Source: Akebia trifoliata
Lineage: Eukaryota; Streptophyta; Magnoliopsida; Ranunculales; Lardizabalaceae
Assembly: GCA_017979445.1 (NCBI GenBank)
Contig: CM030717.1
Location: 13,316,086-13,380,085, forward strand
Direction of reading: 5' to 3'
DNA: 64,000 nt
Positions 11,901 to 21,787 of this stretch are shown here, in pieces (position 1 is the stretch's first letter; every line of letters begins with the position of its first letter). A program made the position numbers and the translations under genes. The notes beneath the pieces were generated by a model. It made no database searches. It was not told the DNA's origin and saw nothing but the letters and a program-made list of their open reading frames with translations.

Positions 11901-14900
11901 TCTCTCTCATTGTGTCTTTCAGGATCTGGGGTCGAAGAGGACGATTGGCACTGGACGTGAAATGGATGGCCTGTATCTCTTGGACGTACCTGGTTTACCT
12001 AGCACCCATTCTGCTTCTCAAATTAGTAGTAGTTGTCAATTTAATAAGGCTCTTGTAATGCGTTGGCACTTACGCTTAAGCCATATTTCTTTTCGACATT
12101 TGAAACACATGTTTCCTGCTTTATTTAATAATAACAATTTGCTTGATTTTTCTTGTGAAACTTGTCAATTAGCTAAACATGTGCGTTCTTCCTATCCTAT
12201 TAGTATGAATACTATTGCATCTGCTATATTTGACTTAATTCATTCTGATGTGTGGGGTCCTTCCCCTGTCCCATCTACTCTTGATTTTCGTTTTTTTGTC
12301 TTATTTATTGATGACCACAGTCATATCACTTAGGCCTATCTTATGAAACACAAGAGTGAAGTTTGTGGAATCTTTAAGCAATTCATTGCTATGGTTCATA
12401 CCCAATTTGGTCGTACCGTCAAGACCTTCTGATCTGATCATGGCACTGAATACACTTGTAGTGAGGTCTTAAAATTTTGTTTAGAGTCTGGCATTGAACA
12501 TCAAATGTCCAATGTCAAGACTTCTCAGCAGAATGGTCGTTCAGAAAGAAAAAATTGCCATATTCTAGAGTTAGTTTGTGCCATTTCTATTGGTATGAAT
12601 GTGCCACAATATTATTGGGCCGATGCCGTTCTTACTGTGATTTACCTTATCAATCGAACCCCTTCCCGGATTCTTCAGTTTGCCACGCCCCTTTCTCGGC
12701 TCTATCCGAATCATCTCCTGTTTCCCCTTTCTCCATTTGTGTTTGGATGCGTCTGTTTTGTTCAAATTTCTTACCAAAATCGTACTAAACTTGACCTCAA
12801 GGCTATAAAATGACTTTTTTTGGGTTATTCTTCTACTCAGAAAGGCTACCAGTGTTACCATCCTCCTTCTCGACAGCGTTTCATTTCTCGGGCTATTTCC
12901 TTCTTTGAGCATACCCCATACTACAATGGATCCATTGGCACTCAATCTTAGTAGTTTCCCCTAGACTCCCTAGATGATCCCCTTCCTGTTTCCTTTCCTC
13001 TTTCCTTATCCGTTCCTTCCTCTTTACCCCTTGTCAGTTTGTCACCTCCTCCTCTGCAGGTTTACTCTCGGTGTCTACGCGATACTACCACCACTTCTAT
13101 GCCAGACCAGCTCGCCTCCTTGCCTCCAGATCCGCCTCCTTCAGTTCTTTGTGATGATCGTCTTATTGCCACTCGTAAGGGTAACCGCTCGTGTACCTAT
13201 CCTATTTCTAATTATGTATCTGATTCTGCACTCTCACCCTCCTATCGGAGTTTTCTTGCCTCTGTTTCCGTTGTTTCTCTTCCTACTACTGTTGTAGATG
13301 CTATTACCCATCCTGAGTGGCGAACAGCTATGATTGATGAGTTGAATGCTCTTGAAAAGACTTAGACTTGGGATCTTGTTCCTCTTCCACCTAGAAGGAA
13401 AGCTGTGGGATGTCGTTGGATTTTCACACTTAAGCATAATCTGAATGGTTCTACTGCTCGTTATAAGGCCCGTCTAGTGGCTAAAGGTTATGCTCAGACT
13501 TATGGCATTGATTATCAGGAGACATTTACTCCGGTTGCCAAAATGACCACCATTCGCGTTCTTCTATCTGTTGCGGCTATCAGAGGTTGGCCTCTCTATC
13601 AATTAGATGTTAAGAATGCGTTTCTCAATGGTGATCTTCAGGAAGAGGTTTATATGGTCCAACCTCCTGGGTTTCTTACATCTACTTCTTCGACAGATGT
13701 CTGTCGTCTTCGTCGTTCTCTTTATGGCCTAAAATAGTCTCCTCGCGCATGGTCTGAATGCTTTACTAAGGCCATGCATCAATTTGGCTTTCATCAGAGT
13801 TCTACTGATCACACCATTTTCTTGCGTCACTCCCAAAGTAAAATTGTTGCTCTGATTGTTTATGTTGATGATATTGTTCTTACGGGAGATGATGATGATG
13901 GCATTACTGAGGTTAAAACTTACTTAGGCCGTCAATTTGAGATTAAGGACCTTGGGCATCTTCGCTATTTTCTAGGTATTGAGGTTTCGCGGTCCCAGTT
14001 CGGTATATTTATTTCTCAGCGAAAGTATGTCCTTGATTTACTCAGTGACTCAGGTCAGCTTGGTTCTCGTCCCGCTGATACTCCTATTGAGCAGAATCAT
14101 AGGTTGGCTGATTCTGAAGGGGAATATGTGTCGGATATTGGGCAGTATCAGTGACTTGTGGGAAAATTGATCTATTTTTCTATGACTCGCCCAGACATTA
14201 CTTATGCTGTTAACGTTGTAAGCTAGTTTATGCACTCGTCTCGAACATCTCATCTTACTGCAGTTTATCGTATTCTTAGATATCTTAAGGGATGTCCTAG
14301 TCGAGGTATTTTGTTCAGTAATCATGGTCATTTTCGTGTTGAGGTATGGACAGATGCAGATTATGCTGGTTTAGTGACTGATAGACGTTCTACTTCTGGG
14401 TACTCTACTAAAGTTGGTGGTAACTTGTTAACTTGGCGCAGTAAGAAATAGGATATGGTTTCTCGGTCGAGTGTTGAGTCAGAATACAGAGCCATGGCAC
14501 TTGGAGTGTGTGAGTTGTTGTGGCTGAAGATTTTATTCGCTGACCTACGTCTTCCTGTGCCAATCCCATTCTTACTATCTTGTGATAATAAATCAGCTAT
14601 TAACAAGTGGCAAATCCGGTTTAGCATGACAGAACAAAGCATATCGAAGTTGATCATCATTTCATTCGAGAAAAGATTGTTTCTGGACAGATTTATACTC
14701 CTTTTATTCCTACATCTCAATAACTCGCTGATGTTCTTACTAAAGGTGTTAGTAAAACCACCTTTGAAGGTGTCTTGTCCAAGTTGGGCGTTATTGATAT
14801 CCACACACCAACTTGAGAGGGAGTGTTAAAATGAGTCTATATGTGTCCTTTTTGGTCTTTTCCTCTACTTAGGTTAATGTAATAACTTTAAAGCCTAATT

Positions 14901-17900
14901 AGGGCTAATTAATGAAATTAATCTTCTTTCTCAATTTTAACTCATTTATTGTTAGAAAGGGGAGAAGAAGAAAAAAGCTACTATTCTATTAGCTTCTCTA
15001 GAAGTATGATTGAATGAGAAAGTAGTAAACTTCGACATAAAGAGGAAACCAACTAACGAATTCTTCCCGAGTGATGTGGGAAATCCAAATGGTTAAGAAA
15101 TTCAACTACTATATTCTGCATGTTTCTTGAAATTGAAAGGTTTAGTCTATCACCAATAGCTCCTAACTCAAGGGGTGAAGGACTGATACTTGGAATCTAG
15201 CTGAACAAAACCCCAAAAAAGTAACACTACTGTGATGGTATTCACAATAGGTTTTAATTATTTTGGTCTTATTTATAGTTAGAGGTCAAAATACATATAA
15301 ATAAAATTAATAAATTTTCAATGGCACCAAATGAAAACATATGATTAGTTCTTATGTAATATAACATAGAACCCTTCAAGTTGTTCATGCTAAATTTCCT
15401 TTTTGAGATACCATTTTTGAGCCCCTGCACTTGAATCCACAACAACCTCAGGCTCGCTCTTCCCCACTTTGTTACTACACATTTGATTGCAAAAAACAAT
15501 CATATTCCTAGGTAAGTGATGGGCAGACTGAAAGAAATGAAAATAATAATCTCAAATGAATTTGTATTTTTTGAACTTGAAATCGGGTTTGATGATCTTT
15601 AACATCATCCTATTTGCTTCTCTAGATCAAGGGCTCTGATAACTGGTTCTACCGCAAATCAAGAGAAACCAAACAGAAAAATGCAGTATTGTTCTTATTC
15701 TGCGTCATTTTTTAAGTCCTTGGTCAATAAACAATCAAGGGCGTCAACTTCGAAAGATTGAGGGCTTCAAAGTGAACTGCTTAAAGTTTCAAAACCCCAA
15801 AACTTGGGCTCATAGATGACACCATTATATCTTGGGATGCTTTTCCTTCACAATTTTCCATCATCATGTCAAAGCCTTATCCCAAAAATTTGGGGTTGAC
15901 TGAACGAATCTGGTTACTCTTTTCAGTTATGATTAAAGCCATGTCTTTTGGTTCATTCAAGAGTGTTTATATCCACTCCCACTGCCTCAATCCACAATTT
16001 TTTTGGTCTCCTTCTCGTTCTTTTAAAACCTTCAACTTGGACTGTTAATAGTCTTTGTTGCACATGTCCAACCATCTCAATCTCATTTTCCTTAATCAAT
16101 CACCTATTGAGGCTACTCTTACAATTTCACGAACGTGTCCATTTCTGATTTTATCTTTCTTAGTCTTTCCACTCATCGATCTCACGTCCACATCTTTGCT
16201 ATGCAAAATCTATGAACATGTTGTTTCCTTTTTGTCTAACATTCAAGTCCATCAAGTATAATTGGTCTTGCTGCAATCTTATAGAATTCTCCTTGTAGTT
16301 TGACTGGAATAGGTCAATTACACATCACTCAAGAAGCACAACTTGACTTTCATCATCTGGATTTAATTATGTGGACAATATCATCCTCAATCTGCTCATC
16401 CTTAAGGATAATAAACCAGGGTTACAAAAAGGTCGCTTCAGGGTAATTAGGGTCATCAATTTCTATTGGCCTTCCTCTCTGTGAGTATAATTACTAAAAG
16501 TGTACTTACTATGCGTTAGCTCTCCTCTCTGTTTGTTCTCACATTAGTCACAACTCTCTCATACATGTCCTTAATAATATCAGTAATTCAGTATATCCAC
16601 TTTGGACTCATTTCTTTCCCAATACTCATCAGGTTAACTTTCTAGGAATTTTCTCATATGCTTCCTCTAAGTGAATAAGAACTATGTAGAGATTCTTCCT
16701 TTTCTCTCCAAACTTCTCTATTGTTTGTCTAAGTAAAAAGATTGCCGAGATAGGTGACTTCTTTCCATAAAACCAAATTGGTTATCTAATATCTTTGTTA
16801 TTTTCTTAATTTTTATTCCATCACTATTTCCCATAATTTCTTAATACGACAAATATGTTTGATGCCCCGATAGTTTGTTTAGCTATGTATCTCATTTGTA
16901 CTTACCTATAGGTATTACGACATTATTTTTTCCAAGCAAGCATCTTTTGTCTGAAAAATATCATTGAAAACTTACTTAGCAATGACATTTTTAGGATTTG
17001 TTCATCCGGCCCCAAGTTGAAGATTCTAAAAGAGGTAGCTTGTGTGGTAGTACTGATATGAACACCCTTGAATTAATAAAAGACATGACTTTAGACATTA
17101 TTGAATGGAGTAGTAGAATTTGTTCAGCCAGCCCCAAATTTTTGGGATAAGGCTTTGATGATGATTAGTCAGCCACGACAATCTAATACTTCCCATGTAT
17201 ATTGATCTATGTACTTCTCGAATATTCATCTAGTCACTAAGATGATTGTGTTTATGCTTGGAGAGTTCACATTGTTGAGTGTATATTTTCCTTTACTCTC
17301 GGGTGAATCATACCCAGTTAAGCCCTGTGACCCTCTTACATTCATAGTTATCCCCCTCCGCAACAGATCGGTCTTTTGGAGTAGTTGGTTGGTTAATATG
17401 GTATCATAGTGCTGGATTCATATAGGTCACGGGTTCAATTATTTCCACCCTTATGGGTGAGGGAGAATGTTAAGTGTATATTTTCCTCCACTCTCGGTGA
17501 GTCATACCCCAGTTAGACCCTGTGATCCTCTTACATTCATAGCTCTCCCCCTCTCCAACAGATTGGTCTTTTTGAGTAGTTGGTTGGTTAACACACATTG
17601 CACTGCTCCCTAATGTAAAACTAGGTTTGATTTGGAGTGTAATAGAGGAACTCCTTTTGCTGTTGATATCCCTCTTTTGGTTGGTGATGGATGAAGATGT
17701 TAGGGACACTTGATTATCTTGAGTGGAGATTCAAGTGGCTTAAGATGCATTTGGTTTGTGCAACTTGGAGGCAGGAATTGCCAAATTCGCATGACTTGGT
17801 TAATTATATGTCTGATTAGACAAATCACATGACTCACAAGTTCTACTGGAGTTCAAAGTTGCAGTCTCGATTGGGGGAAATGCCGCATCCCACTTACAAC

Positions 17901-20900
17901 TTGGGAAGTCATGTAAGAGTTTAGCATTCAATTCCTACACCATTCCTCAACCCCTTCATTCCAAAGTTAGCAATTTTTTTTGTGAGGCAAGCTAGGGTTA
18001 ATGGTCAGTGTGAAAGTGGCTTCACAGGGAAACCAGTTCATGAGATCAACAGTCCACACGCCTTACCAACTTAGCTAAGTTGGCAACTTCATCCCAAGCT
18101 TAGCACAATCTTATTATCATTTCCGTTGCATCTCCGATATATTCATACTAGTGATGAGCGGTTGTGAATGATGGAAAGCCCAACATTGCTGAAATTTTTT
18201 GAAATGGGAACAAATTTTCTGCTTTCTCTCTCACACACAAACACAAACAACGGCCATTACTTTCTTTATCAAATTTCTCTTTGTTTGTCAATCTTTTAAA
18301 TATGTCCCCACTCCCCCACCTAATTTGATAGGAATGAGACGGACACAAGATCGAGCTACATGGGTAATTTTGGTACATGGGTTACCCTGTTCCCATTCAT
18401 GTGTAACATATACAACTATCCCCATATAGAATTATCAAGGTTATTCCAACAATGAAAAATAAAGTCATATGACTTTTCAATTCAATCCTCATGGCCAAAC
18501 AAACACCATCAAATTCAAAGTCACATAACTTTGGAACTTTAGAAACTGTGATGATGCACAAGACAAGCACACCCTTGGTGTTGTTTTCTCAAAGGCATTC
18601 CAAAAAAATACTTGGTTAATGGGTTCAATTCTTCGATAGTCAACTAGTAAGAGTGAATTAGATTTCCAATACCCATCACTATTGTTTGAGACAATCTTAT
18701 ATGACTACATTCCAACATGATTATGATGCTGTCCAAATGTTTATTTTATTTTTCTTCATTCGTTTAGATAACTAATGCGGGACACAAATGAAATCAATTG
18801 TCATAGGTTCCAATGGCAATTTTGTGATAATTTAGGTAGCCACTTCTTTAGATCTAGAATTATTTTTTATCACTTTTATTTTATTGGGATTAGTTTTAGA
18901 TTAGTTTATTTTAATTTTAGATGTCTTTCGATTATTTTAGGAGTCATATATGAGTCCTAGTATTATTTACATTACTTTTATTTAGGCCTTATTTTGTGGG
19001 GTTAAAACAAGTCGTATTAGGTTGATTTTGTATCCTTTGAAAAGTTATTCAGTAACATATCCAACGAGTCCAAAATTTTGCGATTTTGATAAGTTTTGAG
19101 GAAGTTATAGTCAAAATACTGATCGGGTATCAGTTCTACATGGGATTGACTTCTCAAGATCAAAAACGTCAATTTTTTAGTTATATTAGGATTAGGGTTT
19201 TGAGTCTAATGTGTGACAGTCTATATATGACTATTGTAATTGATTTTACATAGTTAATGGAATAGAAAAAGAATTATAGAAGTTTATATTTTTTTTCTTG
19301 TTTGAATGTTGGGGAATTCAACTTGGTGATGCCTTGGTCATTGAGGTGATTCCAAGGTAAATCTATCATTTTTTTCTCTTTTAATCTTCTTCTTATCCTC
19401 TAACTTCTTCTTCAATCCATCTTTTCTAAAAGAAATTTGTATTAGTGAGAGATTAAGAAACCTTAAAAAAACACCTTATTAAGAAATCCATCAAATTCTT
19501 CATAAACCATAAACACCTATACCAATAATCTTTTCTCCAAATCTACCCTATAATTTATTGTCTAATCCTATTTCTTAACCCTAAACCTTATTACAATACC
19601 CTATTGCAAAATTTTGTGTTTTACATACTCAATTGGCCTTTGTTGAAACTTTTCACAATGACCAATAAGACCTTTTGGGCTTGAAACCCCTTTCCTTCAA
19701 TCTGTAACTCTTTTCTTTATCCTATAAACCTATACCTCACAATAATTGCAAAAAGTCTTAATTAAACCCCACAATCCAAACCCTTTTAGGTTTACCCTAA
19801 ATCTTTATGGTGATCGTATTGTAGTCTAAATCATTAACCTAAATCCCAAATAAGATTTCCTACCCCAGATTACATCTTCTTCCCTTTTCGTGTTGCATCA
19901 ATAAAATATCTTTTTGGTGGGTTGTTGTGCAAAAGCGTTTCAAGAGCAAAATGATAAATCGAAAACAATCACACAAAGAACAAGAATTTACATGGTTCAG
20001 CGAATTGTTTCCATCCATGGAGAAGAGACAGATCAATCCACTATCAATGATAAAGATTACAATTTCACAAACCTCTACATTTCTCTCAGCCGCCAGAAAC
20101 CTCACAGAGCAATCAAAAGAACAACCAAACTCTCAAAACACTAATTCGAAAATACATATATCTATATACCCAGGAATTTTTGCCTAAGGGTGCTGCCCCC
20201 AAACCCTTGCATGGGCTGGTCAAGTAGCTTGATCAAGTCCTTTACCTCCATCTTCAGGTTTACTTTTGAATTAGCCTTTTGAAGCCCAACCTAGGAATAC
20301 TAGACATCTCACAACCTAGGTAAATGTCAACCGAGCTAGGGTCCAAACCCATAAAATTCTCATATATAATCAATTACCAAAATTCACAACCTATGTAAAT
20401 GTCAATCAATTGAGCTGGTGTATAAACTCCATAAAATTCTCATAAATAATCAATTACCAAAATTTTCGTTACACCTTGCAGGTAGAAATGTTTCTAAAAC
20501 CTTTCATTCCACAAAGCACAAGCTCCTTTTAATTGCACCTTGCAGCTCCCTTTCTCATATTTTTCACTCTTAAAACCTCACTATGAGGTGGACCCCACAA
20601 ATGTTGAGAAGATAGAATGTCCCTCTTTCCCCAACATCTTTCACATGGGTGGTGGTCGTGGTTGGTAAAAGTTGAATGCTTCTCTCTCTCTCTCTCAATC
20701 TATCTCCTCCATTTTGAGCAAGAAAAGACTTTTTTGGGTTTTCTTCTTTAACACATTTCACACCAAAAGAAAGGAAGAACAAGAAAAACCAGCCCCATTG
20801 AAAAGTGATTTTCTAGCTTGTTTCCTTTGTCCTTATGATTGCGGTTTTGATAGTGCATCATCAGATTTTTGAAGAAGTAATCCACAAGTTCAAGGCACAC

Positions 20901-21787
20901 ATCAACATCTCAAAAGTGGTTATGTTAGTGGCAATTAAAGCTGCCCCAATTAAAAATAAAGAAAATAAGTAAATGGATGAAAATAAGTAAAAGTTGGGGT
21001 GCCAATAGAAGCTCTCTCATTTTTTATTGCTGGATTCCTATTTTTTGGGTTTAAGAGTTTATACGAGCGTAATCATAATTGTAAACAACTAAAGAAATTG
21101 TTTGAATGAGTGTTATAATGTTTTGTGATGCTGAGATAATAATTGGAGCCGGATTTTTAAAGGTTAGGGTACAACAAGCCACTAATGGTCTGCAACTAGT
21201 CAGTCCCTATCTTTTATTCCCCTTTTTTTTTTACTTTCTACTTGGTGAATTTCCATTGGTTTGCACAGTAGTTTCCCAAAACAAAGAACTATCGAAATGT
21301 AAACCTAGAAATTCAAATCCCCTCAACAAGTGGATTCTCTTTCTTGAAGATTACTATCGTAAAAAAAAAAAAAAACACTAAATTCAAACGAGATTCAACT
21401 CTTACAATTACAAACTAACTAACACCAATTGAGAGCGAGAAAATTTGAAATTAAAACCTGATCAAAGATCCCCCGCTTTGCGGTTTCTCCCCACAATCGA
21501 AGCAGCGAAAGAGCGACACCGCCAGCTACAGTTGCGACAAAATAGTCGTTCAAGACCGGGTCATTCGGAAACATAGTGGCTCCCACAGTCAAGGACGTCA
21601 GATTCCGGCGAGAAATTCCGGCGTTAGACGTTCTGTTAGAGCCGAAATTGGAGATAACAGACCTACAAACAAACTTTGGTCTGTCTGTTAAAATCCTGTT
21701 AAATTGACAGGATCGTGTGGTAGAGGGCACATAATTGAATTTCGTCACCAACAACACTCCGTTCGTTACCGTTAAGTTTTTTGTCAT
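5746..21787 (-). CDS. FOLK: Farnesol kinase / phytol-kinase family protein, chloroplastic (six exons)
   Basis: This family phosphorylates isoprenoid alcohols (farnesol, phytol, geranylgeraniol) with CTP or another NTP at plastid membranes. It recycles prenols for isoprenoid and tocopherol metabolism. Exons on the minus strand are 21458-21787, 7884-7951, 7353-7484, 6700-6815, 6054-6168 and 5746-5929. All five introns are GT-AG, the phases are consistent, and the CDS is 945 bp (314 residues), close to the known plant length. The first ~70 residues are rich in Ser, Thr, Asn and Arg, like a transit peptide. Family signatures are KRGIFDQ (exon 1), [14 protein letters not shown] (exon 2), [11 protein letters not shown] (exon 3), ICNLCAGDG (exon 4), [16 protein letters not shown] (exon 5) and [17 protein letters not shown] (exon 6). 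Several hydrophobic membrane segments are visible. Intron 1 is 13.5 kb and full of retroelements. The start ATG is the first good Met before the transit-like segment; an upstream in-frame Met near 21,910 is less likely. Phytol kinase (VTE5) is a close relative, but the match is best to FOLK. Confidence 0.9.
6054..6168 (-). CDS. FOLK: FOLK exon 5
   Basis: This 115-bp exon has a TTTTCAG acceptor. It encodes [20 protein letters not shown] and a hydrophobic segment, ending in phase 2 before GTAACT. Confidence 0.9.
6200..6680 (+). repeat. LTR-like remnant in FOLK intron 4
   Basis: The segment around 6520-6612 (gtaggcacactgccgaaccacg and a T-rich tail) resembles the U5 end of plant Copia LTRs. No primer-binding site follows, so a solo LTR or truncated LTR is likely. 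The boundaries are approximate and no convincing target duplication was found. Confidence 0.4.
6700..6815 (-). CDS. FOLK: FOLK exon 4 (CAGDG motif)
   Basis: This 116-bp exon has an acceptor ...CACTTTAG. It encodes [11 protein letters not shown] and the conserved ICNLCAGDG motif, and ends in phase 1 before GTACTG. Confidence 0.9.
7017..7108 (+). mobile_element. Short tRNA-derived retroposon (SINE-like) in FOLK intron 3
   Basis: A pol III A box, TAGCTCAGTTGG (7030-7041), and B box, GGGTTCAAGTCC (7073-7084), are followed by a poly(A) run ending near 7107. The unit is flanked by near-identical 12-bp direct repeats, TATTGCCTTTAG (7005-7016) and TATTGCCTCCAG (7109-7120), as expected for a target-site duplication from LINE-style insertion. 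The would-be acceptor-stem ends do not pair, so it is not a working tRNA gene. Confidence 0.8.
7353..7484 (-). CDS. FOLK: FOLK exon 3
   Basis: This 132-bp exon follows a TTTTAG acceptor. It encodes [19 protein letters not shown] and ends ...SMSRSGDY in phase 2 before a GT donor. Confidence 0.88.
7884..7951 (-). CDS. FOLK: FOLK exon 2
   Basis: This 68-bp exon follows a ...CCTTAG acceptor and encodes [20 protein letters not shown] plus a few residues. A GT donor follows at 7883-7882. It was found by reading the minus strand between exons 1 and 3; it is too short to stand out as an open frame. Confidence 0.85.
8095..8165 (-). mobile_element. 3' end fragment of an RTE-type LINE
   Basis: Read on the minus strand this ends ...gggataaggctt followed by a short ATG-rich tail. 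It matches the 3' terminus shared by the two RTE fragments near 15.86 and 17.16 kb. It is a short 5'-truncated copy. Confidence 0.6.
8166..9621. other. FOLK intron 1, unclassified sequence
   Basis: No conserved coding sequence was found on either strand. Small open frames at 8280-8516 and 8559-8962 lack recognisable domains. This is ordinary intron sequence up to the target duplication of the Copia element. Confidence 0.5.
9627..9745 (+). repeat. Copia 5' LTR
   Basis: The 119-bp LTR starts TGTTAAAATG and ends ...TTTTAACT, a departure from the usual CA end. The first and last bases form a short inverted repeat (GTTAAAA / TTTTAAC). Confidence 0.93.
9746..9758 (+). other. Copia primer-binding site
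   Basis: TGGTATCAGAGCC is the standard plant PBS complementary to the 3' end of initiator tRNA-Met. It abuts the 5' LTR with no spacer. Confidence 0.93.
9759..10511 (+). other. Copia 5' leader with degenerate repeats
   Basis: This non-coding leader repeats motifs such as 'gcgacac', 'gatcacagcag' and 'caataggtgactcccct'. The last forms a direct repeat of about 33 bp near 10,148-10,213. The role is unknown; a structured packaging leader is one possibility. Confidence 0.5.
10512..11430 (+). pseudogene. Copia gag (broken)
   Basis: Retroelement capsid-nucleocapsid reading. The probable start is Met at 10564, before a Ser-rich N-terminus, followed by the UBN2-like core ([18 protein letters not shown]). 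The frame shifts near 11,035-11,060, where [20 protein letters not shown] continues, and again before the CCHC knuckle [14 protein letters not shown] (11347-11388). The knuckle has correct C-X2-C-X4-H-X4-C spacing. An in-frame TGA follows at 11434. The capsid and zinc-knuckle parts are identified by pattern; the frame changes are seen directly. Confidence 0.85.
11563..12813 (+). pseudogene. Copia protease and integrase (broken)
   Basis: The aspartic protease motif DSGAS is at 11659-11673. The integrase follows, with its HHCC zinc region (WHLRLSHIS...CETCQLAKH, about 12,064-12,180), the first catalytic Asp in [11 protein letters not shown] (~12,240), the second in SDHGTEY (~12,433), and the Glu-bearing segment QQNGRSERK near 12,541. 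In-frame stops lie at 11560, 12331, 12430 and 12811. The first three fit single transitions at Gln, Trp and Arg codons, judged against the conserved family sequence. The product cannot be made as one polyprotein. Confidence 0.85.
13039..14823 (+). pseudogene. Copia reverse transcriptase and RNase H (broken)
   Basis: The RT palm is readable from [15 protein letters not shown] through [17 protein letters not shown] and [13 protein letters not shown] to the catalytic YVDD at 13861-13872. RNase H follows with WTDADYAG and STSGY. Stops lie at 13363 (TAG), 13735 (TAG), 14152 (TGA), 14224 (TAG), 14449 (TAG) and 14721 (TAA), with a frame change near 14,610. Most stops stand where the family has Gln or Arg, so C-to-T change is the simplest cause. 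All catalytic motifs are otherwise present. Confidence 0.88.
14815..14823 (+). other. Copia polypurine tract
   Basis: GAGAGGGAG directly precedes the 3' LTR and is the expected primer site for plus-strand DNA synthesis. Confidence 0.85.
14824..14942 (+). repeat. Copia 3' LTR
   Basis: 119 bp, one mismatch to the 5' LTR by eye. It is followed directly by the target duplication CATTT. Confidence 0.93.
14948..15859. other. FOLK intron 1, unclassified sequence
   Basis: No conserved coding sequence or complete element was recognised here. The minus-strand frame at 15269-15499 has no domain I recognise. Confidence 0.45.
15860..16985 (-). mobile_element. RTE-type LINE remnant (non-LTR retrotransposon)
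   Basis: Read on the minus strand, degenerate but recognisable RTE reverse-transcriptase sequence runs from about 16,790 (QFGFM) through a segment near 16,690 corresponding to '[12 protein letters not shown]', to the C-terminal part near 16,040-16,290. It ends at the RTE terminus ...gggataaggctttga followed by ATG repeats at about 15,865. Many stops and frame changes show it is dead. The 5' boundary is uncertain. It lies in FOLK intron 1 in the same orientation as the gene. Confidence 0.75.
17040..17165 (+). mobile_element. RTE-type LINE 3' end, opposite orientation
   Basis: On the plus strand this carries the same terminus (ccccaaatttttgggataa, then ggctttgatgatgatt) as the neighbouring LINE, and the preceding C-terminal coding remnant. 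It is a separate 5'-truncated insertion. The two copies form an inverted pair around 15.86-17.16 kb. Confidence 0.7.
17273..17398 (+). repeat. TRIM 5' LTR
   Basis: 126 bp, starting TGTTGAGTGTATATT and ending ...GGTTAATA (the CA end has decayed to TA). Confidence 0.88.
17468..17593 (+). repeat. TRIM 3' LTR
   Basis: 126 bp, starting TGTTAAGTGTATATT and ending ...GGTTAACA, followed by CACAT. Confidence 0.88.
17740..18515. mobile_element. Possible non-autonomous DNA element
   Basis: The left side (gatgcatttggtttgtgc) and right side (ggccaaacaaacaccatc) are weakly inverted copies of the 'tttggttt' ends often seen on plant hAT/PIF-type MITEs. The pairing is imperfect and no target duplication was found, so this is tentative. 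Confidence 0.25.
18516..19913. other. FOLK intron 1, probable LTR debris
   Basis: AT-rich sequence around 18,800-19,360 has the look of a plant LTR: T-rich, with 'ctatatatgac' near 19,220 and no coding content. There are no paired ends, PBS or duplication, so no element can be defined. Confidence 0.3.
19914..20300 (-). repeat. LTR-like remnant in FOLK intron 1
   Basis: Read on the minus strand, 'gctgaaccatgtaaattcttg' and the following tail resemble the Copia-type U5 sequence also seen in intron 4 (near 6,540). The small open frames at 19860-20187 are readings through this repeat. No partner LTR was found, so a solo or partial LTR is likely. Confidence 0.4.
20310..20462. repeat. 75-bp tandem duplication
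   Basis: Two adjacent copies of a roughly 75-bp unit start 'cacaacctaggtaaatgtcaa' and share 'ccataaaattctcata' and 'aatcaattaccaaaa'. The copies differ at several positions. Confidence 0.75.
21458..21787 (-). CDS. FOLK: FOLK exon 1 (transit peptide and N-terminus)
   Basis: The exon is 330 bp (110 codons) and ends ...KRGIFDQ in phase 0 at a GT donor (21457-21456). The mature-like part starts near [10 protein letters not shown]. Confidence 0.85.

Larger units (their letters stand above)
9627..14942 (+). mobile_element. Ty1/Copia LTR retrotransposon with short LTRs, coding-defective
   Basis: A complete 5,316-bp element: 119-bp LTRs (9627-9745 and 14824-14942), a PBS matching initiator tRNA-Met directly after the 5' LTR, gag, protease, integrase, RT and RNase H in Copia order, then a purine tract before the 3' LTR. 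The 5-bp duplication CATTT lies at 9622-9626 and 14943-14947. The LTRs differ at one position by eye (c/a at 9690 versus 14887), yet the coding region has at least a dozen stops and several frame changes. It lies antisense to FOLK in intron 1. Confidence 0.95.
17273..17593 (+). mobile_element. TRIM element (terminal-repeat retrotransposon in miniature)
   Basis: A complete 321-bp element: two 126-bp LTRs (17273-17398 and 17468-17593) around a 69-bp interior. The interior begins with a degenerate tRNA-Met PBS, TGGTATCATAG, directly after the 5' LTR, and ends with the purine tract gtgagggagaa before the 3' LTR. The duplication CACAT is exact on both sides (17268-17272 and 17594-17598). It has no coding capacity, so it must have used another element's proteins. 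The LTRs differ at several positions, so it is older than the Copia insertion. Confidence 0.92.

Noticed and set aside
12571..12945. 124-residue minus-strand frame opposite the Copia integrase
   Set aside because: Shadow of the Copia coding strand; no domain.
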